The notes below the pieces were generated by a model, which was given only the letters and a program-made list of their open reading frames with translations, made no database searches and had not been told where the DNA came from. Both the position numbers and the translations under genes were made by a program. Below, piece after piece: positions 58,263 through 64,000 of a stretch of DNA of 64,000 nucleotides (its first letter is position 1; every line of letters begins with the position of its first letter). Source of the DNA: CAVVYW01 sp963752605 (lineage in GTDB: Bacteria; Actinomycetota; Thermoleophilia; Solirubrobacterales; 70-9); the NCBI GenBank assembly GCA_963752605.1, contig CAVVYW010000006.1, positions 186,001 to 250,000 of the forward strand. Reading direction: 5' to 3'.

Positions 58263-59174
58263 CTAGCCATGCGCCGCGGCGCAGTGCGCGTCGCGCGTCG
58301 GGCCGTAGCCCGGGAATGTGTTGGCGGCCTGGATCGTGAGCGCGGAGGCGGTGGCCTCCGCCTCGATCGACTGGGCGACCAGGGCGCGCTCGGTGGGCGT
58401 CTCGGCCCGCACCAGCCGCTCGGCGTTGCGCCAGGCGTTCTCGCGGAAGCCGCGCACCGCGGCCAGGGCGCCGATCTCGTCGAGCGGCGAGGGCTCGCCG
58501 TCGGTCAGAGCGAAGATCGGGTCATACAGGCGGGCCAGTTCGATCTGAAGGGGATCGATCACCCGGTCGAGGAACTCGTTGACCCTGTCGTGGTCCGCCT
58601 TTCGCGGCTCGCCGTCCCCGTCGACGAGGCCGACGTGGGCCAGCGCGAAGGGCAGGTCACGGTTGATGTGGGCGTTCATCCCGAGCAGCAGGTCGCCGAT
58701 GCCCTGCTCATTGGGCGAGGCGGCGGTCTCGAATGCGATCCGCCAGGCCTCCGGCGCCGCCTCACCGCGCTGCCAGGCGTCATATGCCCGGAAGTACTGC
58801 TCGGCGAAGACCGCGTCGAGGTGGTTGACCCAGGCCCCGTCGCTGAAGAACCCGCGGTCGGCCTCGATCGTGCGCAGGAACTCCTCGGTGGTGCGCAGGT
58901 AGGTGAGCGCGAAGACGGCGCGGTGATCGCAGCTCCGGTCGAGCGGGTCCCAGCGGCCGGTCATCTCCCGGATGACGGACCGAACGCAGGAGACCTTGCC
59001 CTTCGGGCAGCTGTCCCAGCCGAGCGGGACGGTCCCCGCCGGCGTCCCGGGGCTGGCTGGCAGCGCCGTGGGCCAGTTCGGCAGCGCCACGTTTTCGGCA
59101 GCGGCGGGCGCGGCTGCCGAAGCGCTGAGCGCCGCGGTGCACAACACGGCCGCTGTTCCTCTCCCGAAACGCAC
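58263..59174 (-). CDS. secreted DUF5995-family protein
   Basis: GTG 59174 gives 303 residues with a signal peptide (GTAAVLCTAALSASAAAPAA). The segment GFFSDGAWVNHLDAVFAEQY and NAHINRDLPFALAHVGL match the DUF5995 family as I remember it. His, Asp and Asn residues in these segments could bind a metal. Three or four Cys suggest disulfides. Function unknown. It converges with the epimerase with no gap. Confidence 0.7.
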   Translation of the reverse strand: MRFGRGTAAVLCTAALSASAAAPAAAENVALPNWPTALPASPGTPAGTVPLGWDSCPKGKVSCVRSVIREMTGRWDPLDRSCDHRAVFALTYLRTTEEFLRTIEADRGFFSDGAWVNHLDAVFAEQYFRAYDAWQRGEAAPEAWRIAFETAASPNEQGIGDLLLGMNAHINRDLPFALAHVGLVDGDGEPRKADHDRVNEFLDRVIDPLQIELARLYDPIFALTDGEPSPLDEIGALAAVRGFRENAWRNAERLVRAETPTERALVAQSIEAEATASALTIQAANTFPGYGPTRDAHCAAAHG

Positions 59175-59200
59175 CCGGAGGCGATTCTGGCAGAGCGGCT

Positions 59201-59286
59201 GTCAGGCCGCTGCACTTCGGAGCGAGGGCGAAGCCCGAGCGACTTGTGGTGGGCGGCCGCTACAGCCGCGACCTGGTGGCGAAGCC
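59201..59286. repeat. 86-bp interspersed repeat, copy B
   Basis: It is about 94% identical to copy A at 26094-26179. Here it overlaps the 3' end of the minus-strand gene 59260-60621 and supplies its last nine or so codons (GFATRSRL and stop). At copy A the neighbouring rpsG stop comes just before the repeat. The rest of the repeat fills the gap up to the DUF5995 gene start. Confidence 0.85.
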
Positions 59287-60621
59287 CTGCTCGGTCGGGG
59301 GCACCGTGTCGGCGCCGGAGATGCGGTCGCCCACCCGCGCGGTGAACCGCTTCGGCAGCACCCGCACGCCGATCCAGCGCAGCGCCCGCGCGCCGCGCAC
59401 GTAGACGGCGACCTTGACCCAGGAGAGCCGGTCGGTGCGCTCCGCGAGCCGGTGGCGGAAGCGGAGCCCGCGCGTGAGGGCCTCCCGCCCCGCTGCGGTG
59501 GCGAGCCCGCTCTCAGTCTCGATCGACTCGACCAGGCGGCGGTAGGTGTAGCGGCCGGAGGCGACCACGTCGCGATAGGCGGCCTCGGTGATCCGCTCGC
59601 GCTCGGAGTCGCGCTCGATCAGGTCGAGCACCTGCTCTGTGTTGGAGAGGTCGCGCTTCACCTCGATGTAGTGCTCCCCGGCCCGCAGCACACCCGAGTA
59701 CTCGCCCTCCACCAGCACCTGGCAGGTCCGAGTCGCGCAGGCCTCGAGGTGCCGAGGCGAGATCGCGAACAGCTGCAGCTTCCCGTCCTCGCCGGGAAAG
59801 CAGGCGGCCTCGACCTCCTCGAAGCTCGCGTCGGGGTGCTGCTCCAGGTAGCGCTGGGTGCGGACCATGAATTCGCCGTTCGGGTCGAGCACCGTGGCGC
59901 CGCCCTCCGCACCGAGGAAGTACTTGCACGAGGCGAGGAACCGGTACCAGTCGTCGCCGTGGTGGATGTCCGCCATGTCCACGGAGATGTCGGTCGCCAG
60001 ACCGCGCGCCTCCGCAGCCGGCTTGAAGACCTCCGCGATCCGGCGCCGCAGGACGCCGTGGCGGCCGAGCGAGAGCAGGCCGCTCCAGGCGCGGTAGCCG
60101 ATGTCGATCCGCCTCTCCCCCTCGCCCGCCGCCGCCTGCTCCAGCCTCTGCATCCTCTCCTCGTCGAGGTAGCCGGCGAGCATCCGGTGGAAGCGGACGC
60201 GGTCGTGGTCCACCCCCGGGTAGATCTTCCGCCACTCCGACTCGGGCGCCAGCGAGAAGACGTGATCGATCCGGAAGTCCTCGATCAGGCCCGACATCAG
60301 GTCGGTGTAGATGCACTCGTCCTGGATCAGGGCGATCCGCGTGGCGTCGATCTCCTTCAGGGGCGCGGCGCGGCGCAGCTGGTAGGCGAGGATCGGCGGC
60401 TGCATGCGCTGGCCGGTCAGCGTGTGGTGGAAGACGACCGCGTCGAAGCGGATCCTCCGCAGCCAGCGCGGAAGCCGCCGCACGCCCAGATTCACGTAGA
60501 AGTAGCGGGCGCGGCCGTAGCGCCGGAAGGAATAGAGGTGGTCGCTGTGCCAGGCGCGCAGCGGGTGCTGCAGCAGCCCGTAGACCACCAGCACGTTGGG
60601 TCGTTCGCTCTCAGCGCCCAT
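59260..60621 (-). CDS. GT-B-like glycosyltransferase family protein
   Basis: The 453-residue protein starts NVLVVYGLLQHPLRAWHSDH after a short polar lead and has FDAVVFHHTLTGQ. Its C-terminal half contains FLGAEGGATVLDPNG and ISPRHLEACATRTCQVLVEG followed by EYSGVLRAGEHYIEVKRDLS, resembling the donor-binding half of GT-B enzymes that ends in a glycosyl_transf_1-like domain. Sugar and acceptor are unknown. Repeat copy B forms its last codons. It is divergent from the UDP-sugar dehydrogenase. Confidence 0.65.
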   Translation of the reverse strand: MGAESERPNVLVVYGLLQHPLRAWHSDHLYSFRRYGRARYFYVNLGVRRLPRWLRRIRFDAVVFHHTLTGQRMQPPILAYQLRRAAPLKEIDATRIALIQDECIYTDLMSGLIEDFRIDHVFSLAPESEWRKIYPGVDHDRVRFHRMLAGYLDEERMQRLEQAAAGEGERRIDIGYRAWSGLLSLGRHGVLRRRIAEVFKPAAEARGLATDISVDMADIHHGDDWYRFLASCKYFLGAEGGATVLDPNGEFMVRTQRYLEQHPDASFEEVEAACFPGEDGKLQLFAISPRHLEACATRTCQVLVEGEYSGVLRAGEHYIEVKRDLSNTEQVLDLIERDSERERITEAAYRDVVASGRYTYRRLVESIETESGLATAAGREALTRGLRFRHRLAERTDRLSWVKVAVYVRGARALRWIGVRVLPKRFTARVGDRISGADTVPPTEQGFATRSRL

Positions 60622-60650
60622 GACCGGCGCAATCTAGACTTTTCGCGGTC

Positions 60651-61907
60651 ATGGCCACGAAAGTCGGGATCGTCGGCCTCGGCTACGTCGGTCTACCCCT
60701 GGGGGTCGCCTTTGCGGAGGCTGGCCACGAGGTGGTGGGCCTCGACGCCGACCCGCGAAAGATCGACGCCCTCAACGAGGGGCGAAGCTACGTCGAGGAC
60801 GTGTCCTCGGAGCGCCTGGCTGCGCTCGACGGCCTGCTGTCCGCCACCGGGCGCACCGCGGACCTCACCTCCTGCGACGCGGTGCTGCTCTGTGTGCCGA
60901 CCCCGCTGACCACCTCGCGGGAGCCGGACCTCTCCTACCTGGTGGACGCCGCAACGTCCCTCGCCGCCGTCCTGCAGAAGGGACAGCTGATCGTGCTGGA
61001 GTCGACCACCTACCCCGGCACCACCCGCGAGCGGCTCCTTCCGATCCTCGAGGAGTCGGGGCTCAAGGCCGGGCGTGACTTCCACCTCGCCTTCTCGCCG
61101 GAGCGGATCGACCCGGGCAACGAGACCCACACGATCAGGACCATGCCGAAGATCGTGGGCGGTCTAACAGAAGAGTGCACCCGGCGGGCGGCCGAGCTCT
61201 ATGCCGCGATCTGCGACGAGATCGTCGAGGTCTCGGGGCCCGAGGCCGCCGAGCTGGCGAAGCTCCTCGAGAACATCTTCCGCTCGGTCAACATCGCGCT
61301 CGTCAACGAGCTGGCGATGCTCTGCGAGCGAATGGACATCGACATCTGGGAGGTGATCGACGCCGCGGCGACCAAGCCGTTCGGGTTCATGCGCTTCGAT
61401 CCCGGGCCCGGCATGGGCGGGCACTGCCTGCCGGTGGACCCCTTCTACCTGGCCTACAAGGCCCGCGAGCACGACTTCTACACCGAGTTCATCGAGCTCG
61501 CCGGGAAGATCAACCAGAACCAGCCGCTCTGGTGCGTGCAGCGGATCGAGCGCACCCTGAGCGACGCCGGCAAGTCCACCCGAGACGCCAAGGTGCTGCT
61601 GCTCGGCGTCTCCTACAAGTCCGGCGTCGGGGACATCCGCGAGTCACCCGCGCTGAAGATCATCCGGCTGCTTCGCGACCGCGGCGCCGAGGTCTCCTAC
61701 CACGACCCGCACGTGCCCGAGCTCAACGGCGACCTCGGGATGCGCTCGACTGAGCTGGTCGAGGGCCTGCCTGACGCCGACCTCGTCTGCATCGTCACCG
61801 CCCACCCCGAGGTCGACCACCAGCGGGTGGTGGCCGAGGCGAAGCTGGTCCTCGACTTCCGCGGCGTGACGCGCGGGATCAGCGCGCACAACGTGGTTCG
61901 CCTCTGA
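60651..61907 (+). CDS. UDP-N-acetylglucosamine/UDP-glucose 6-dehydrogenase family (WbpA/WecC-like)
   Basis: The 418-residue protein has the NAD motif VGIVGLGYVGLPLGVAFAEA, LIVLESTTYPGTTRERLLP, FSPERIDPGN and the catalytic Cys in GPGMGGHCLPVDPFYLAY, followed by the C-terminal domain (VLLLGVSYKSGVGDIRESPA). The ERIDPGN and GGHCLPVDP forms are typical of the UDP-N-acetylhexosamine dehydrogenases. With the Gfo/Idh gene next to it, it fits a route to diamino-uronic sugars (WbpA-WbpB type). Confidence 0.9.
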   Translation: MATKVGIVGLGYVGLPLGVAFAEAGHEVVGLDADPRKIDALNEGRSYVEDVSSERLAALDGLLSATGRTADLTSCDAVLLCVPTPLTTSREPDLSYLVDAATSLAAVLQKGQLIVLESTTYPGTTRERLLPILEESGLKAGRDFHLAFSPERIDPGNETHTIRTMPKIVGGLTEECTRRAAELYAAICDEIVEVSGPEAAELAKLLENIFRSVNIALVNELAMLCERMDIDIWEVIDAAATKPFGFMRFDPGPGMGGHCLPVDPFYLAYKAREHDFYTEFIELAGKINQNQPLWCVQRIERTLSDAGKSTRDAKVLLLGVSYKSGVGDIRESPALKIIRLLRDRGAEVSYHDPHVPELNGDLGMRSTELVEGLPDADLVCIVTAHPEVDHQRVVAEAKLVLDFRGVTRGISAHNVVRL

Positions 61908-61939
61908 GCGGCGATCCGGGCTAGCCTTCTCACCTCGCC

Positions 61940-62971
61940 ATGAGCGATCCCGTCCGCATCGGCATGGTCGGCCTCGGCTACTGGGGCCCGAACGTCGCCC
62001 GCAACCTCGACAACATCGCCGGCTGCGAGCTGACCTGGTGCTGCGACAACGACGCCGACGCCCGCGACAGGTGGCAGCGCGTCCACCGCGAGACCAAGTT
62101 CACGGCGGACCTCGACGACCTACTCGGCGATCCCAGCCTCGACGCGGTCGCGATCACCACACCTGTGCCCACCCACGCCCCGCTGGCCGAGACGATCCTG
62201 GAGGCGGGCAAGCACTGCTTCGTGGAGAAGCCGCTCGCGCAGAACACCGCCGACGCCGAGCGCGTGGCGGCGCTGGCCGCCGAGAAGGGCAAGGTGCTGA
62301 TGGTCGGGCACCTGCTCGAGTACCACCCCGGCGTCCGCCAGCTCGGCGACATGATCGAGAGCGGCGAGCTCGGCGATGTCCGCTACATCTACGGACAGCG
62401 GCTGAATCTCGGCCGCCTGCGGCTCGACGAGAACGCCCTCTGGAGCCTCGGGGCCCATGACGTCTCGGTGATCCTCAGCCTCAGCGGCGAGCTTCCAACG
62501 GAGGTATCCGCGCGCGGCGAGGCCTACATCACCGAGGGTGTGGAGGACGTCGTCTTCGCCTATATGCGCTTCGAGTCCGGCGTCGCCGGCCACCTCCACC
62601 TCTCCTGGCTCGATCCCCACAAGGAGCGCAAGGTCACCGTGGTCGGCTCCCGGCGAATGGCGACCCTGAACGACATGGAGATGGAGCGCAAGCTGACGAT
62701 CTACGACAAGGGGTTCGATCCTCAGCAGAGCTCGTTCGGAGATCGCGAGTACGTGACCCGGGCCGCCGGGATCTGGAGCCCGGCGATCCCCCATCGGGAG
62801 CCGCTGGCGATCGAGTGCGAGCACTTCGTCGACTGCGTGCGCACCGGAGCCACGCCTCGCTCGGACGGGGCGAACGGTGTCCGCGTGGTGCGGGTGCTGG
62901 AGGCACTGCAGGCCTCCCTCGACGCCGGCGGCTCCCCGCAGCCCGTTGGTGCGGCGGCGCTGAGCGGCTAG
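61940..62971 (+). CDS. Gfo/Idh/MocA oxidoreductase (WbpB-like candidate)
   Basis: The 343-residue protein has the Rossmann segment RIGMVGLGYWGPNVARNLDN, the EKP motif in GKHCFVEKPLAQNTADAERV and the C-terminal sheet (ALWSLGAHDVSVILSLSGEL). In Pseudomonas-type pathways the 3-dehydrogenase WbpB works right after WbpA, which would match the gene order here. Specificity remains inference. It starts 32 bases after the dehydrogenase stop. Confidence 0.85.
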   Translation: MSDPVRIGMVGLGYWGPNVARNLDNIAGCELTWCCDNDADARDRWQRVHRETKFTADLDDLLGDPSLDAVAITTPVPTHAPLAETILEAGKHCFVEKPLAQNTADAERVAALAAEKGKVLMVGHLLEYHPGVRQLGDMIESGELGDVRYIYGQRLNLGRLRLDENALWSLGAHDVSVILSLSGELPTEVSARGEAYITEGVEDVVFAYMRFESGVAGHLHLSWLDPHKERKVTVVGSRRMATLNDMEMERKLTIYDKGFDPQQSSFGDREYVTRAAGIWSPAIPHREPLAIECEHFVDCVRTGATPRSDGANGVRVVRVLEALQASLDAGGSPQPVGAAALSG

Positions 62972-62974
62972 CCC

Positions 62975-64000
62975 TTGAGCCGCCTCGGCGGACCGCGGCT
63001 CCGGCTGGCGCTGGCCGGCCTGATTGCGGCCGCCGGCGTCGCCGGGGCGATCGCGTTGCTGAGCGGGGACGACGAGGCAGACAGCGGCCCGGAGGGGACG
63101 CCCGGCGGCTGGGAGGCGCTGACGGCCAGCCCGCTCGCTCGAACCGAGGTCGGGGCGGCCCGGGTGGGGCAATTCATCTACGTGGTCGGCGGCTTTCTGC
63201 CTCCCGCCGGGGACACCACTGACCAGGTGGCGCGCTACGACACCGAGACCGGCGATTGGTCGCTGGCGGCGCCGATGCCGCTGGCGGTCAACCATCCCGC
63301 CGTGGCCGCCCAGGGTGGCCACGTATACGTCTACGGCGGCTATGCCGCGGAGGACGCGTTGGAGGGCGAGACCGATGCCCTGCAGCGCTTCGACCCGGCC
63401 ACGGGCGAGTGGAGGAGGCTCTCCGGCTCGGGATCCCCGCGCGGGGCGGCGACCCTGGCGGCGGTCGGCAACTCGCTGTACGCCATCGGGGGGGCGAGCG
63501 GCGGCTCTCCCCTCAGCCTGGTCCAGATCTACGACATCGCCGGGGACGTCTGGCGAAAGGGGCCCTCGATGAAGGTTGCCCGAGAGCACCTCGCCAGCGC
63601 GGTTCTGGACGAGCAGATCCTGGTACTTGGGGGGCGCATCCCCGGTCGCAATCTCGACACGGTCGAGGCCCTCGACACCCGCACCGGCAGGTGGTCGACC
63701 CTGGCGCCTCTCAACACGGCCCGGAGCGGATTCGGGGCCGCGTCGGTGGGCGGCCGGGGCGTCGTCGCCCTCGGCGGCGAGACCGTTGACGGCGGGCCGG
63801 AGCAGACGATCGGCCCGGTGGAGCTGTATGAGTCCTCGAGCGGGCGATGGCGCGAACTGGCCGAGATGCCGACGCCGCGACATGGGCTCGGCGTCGTCTC
63901 CCTCGGTAGAGACATCCTTGCGCTCGAGGGCGGCCCCCAGCCCGGCCTCGCCTATTCCGACGCCGTGGAGCAGTTGACGGTCCCCGAGCGGCTGCTCGGG
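62975..64000 (+). CDS. Kelch-repeat membrane-anchored protein, truncated by the window end
   Basis: From TTG 62975 the frame is open to position 64000. After a basic start comes one helix (LRLALAGLIAAAGVAGAIAL), then at least five Kelch repeats. Examples are VGQFIYVVGGFLPPAGDTTD, GGHVYVYGGYAAEDALEG, VGNSLYAIGGASGG and EQILVLGGRIPGRN, each followed by a YD..T..W-type segment. The protein is probably extracytoplasmic, a beta-propeller for carbohydrate or protein binding. It follows the Gfo/Idh stop by three bases, so it may be co-expressed with the glycan genes. Confidence 0.82.
   Translation, partial: MSRLGGPRLRLALAGLIAAAGVAGAIALLSGDDEADSGPEGTPGGWEALTASPLARTEVGAARVGQFIYVVGGFLPPAGDTTDQVARYDTETGDWSLAAPMPLAVNHPAVAAQGGHVYVYGGYAAEDALEGETDALQRFDPATGEWRRLSGSGSPRGAATLAAVGNSLYAIGGASGGSPLSLVQIYDIAGDVWRKGPSMKVAREHLASAVLDEQILVLGGRIPGRNLDTVEALDTRTGRWSTLAPLNTARSGFGAASVGGRGVVALGGETVDGGPEQTIGPVELYESSSGRWRELAEMPTPRHGLGVVSLGRDILALEGGPQPGLAYSDAVEQLTVPERLLG

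Overview
This is a GC-rich window (clearly above 65% by eye) dominated by a nearly complete chromosomal translation and transcription superoperon on the minus strand. Gene order (rpmG-secE-nusG-rplK-rplA-rplJ-rplL-rpoB-rpoC, rpsL-rpsG-fusA-tuf, then S10, spc and alpha operons), zinc-ribbon versions of S4, S14, L33 and L36, GTG/TTG starts, a family-5 uracil-DNA glycosylase, DUF5995 and FolE2 suggest an actinobacterium, most likely class Thermoleophilia (Solirubrobacterales-like). That placement is inference from gene content and style.

Layout. Positions 1-3890 carry truA (partial), two tiny membrane genes, then rplQ, rpoA, rpsD, rpsK, rpsM, rpmJ. Positions 3997-7511 are a plus-strand intrusion (LtrA-like and MMPL genes) exactly where infA is usually found. 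Positions 7515-20839 run map, adk, secY and the spc and S10 ribosomal proteins. Then tuf, fusA, a plus-strand membrane gene, rpsG, rpsL, a second plus-strand intrusion (HAD, small membrane protein, lytic transglycosylase), rpoC, rpoB, rplL, rplJ, rplA, rplK, nusG, secE and rpmG to 40583. From 40800 the window is accessory: a secreted metallopeptidase, two paralogous collagen-like secreted proteins bracketing a large polytopic membrane protein and two paralogous membrane-anchored proteins, an acyl-CoA dehydrogenase, tRNA-Thr(GGT), an SDR, a PD-(D/E)XK homing-nuclease-like gene running in frame through tRNA-Tyr(GTA), an AbrB-like gene, the primary sigma factor, folE2, pgsA, a uracil-DNA glycosylase and a surface-glycan gene set (GT2, zinc-ribbon epimerase, GT-B-like protein, UDP-sugar dehydrogenase, Gfo/Idh oxidoreductase, Kelch protein).

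The most unusual signals are: (1) long charged low-complexity extensions on many ribosomal proteins, with one acidic module recognisable at DNA level in rplO, rpsQ and rplC and partly in rplJ; (2) an 86-bp interspersed repeat in two copies about 33 kb apart; (3) a 27-codon ORF fitted exactly between rplR and rpsE by start/stop overlaps; (4) the nuclease/tRNA-Tyr/AbrB continuous frame; (5) a 16-bp long-range stem immediately upstream of folE2; (6) an intrinsic terminator between the predicted fusA promoter and fusA; (7) twin collagen genes with conserved upstream DNA. Several genes, including the essential rplC, contain single-base frame breaks, so at least some frameshifts here are probably sequence errors.
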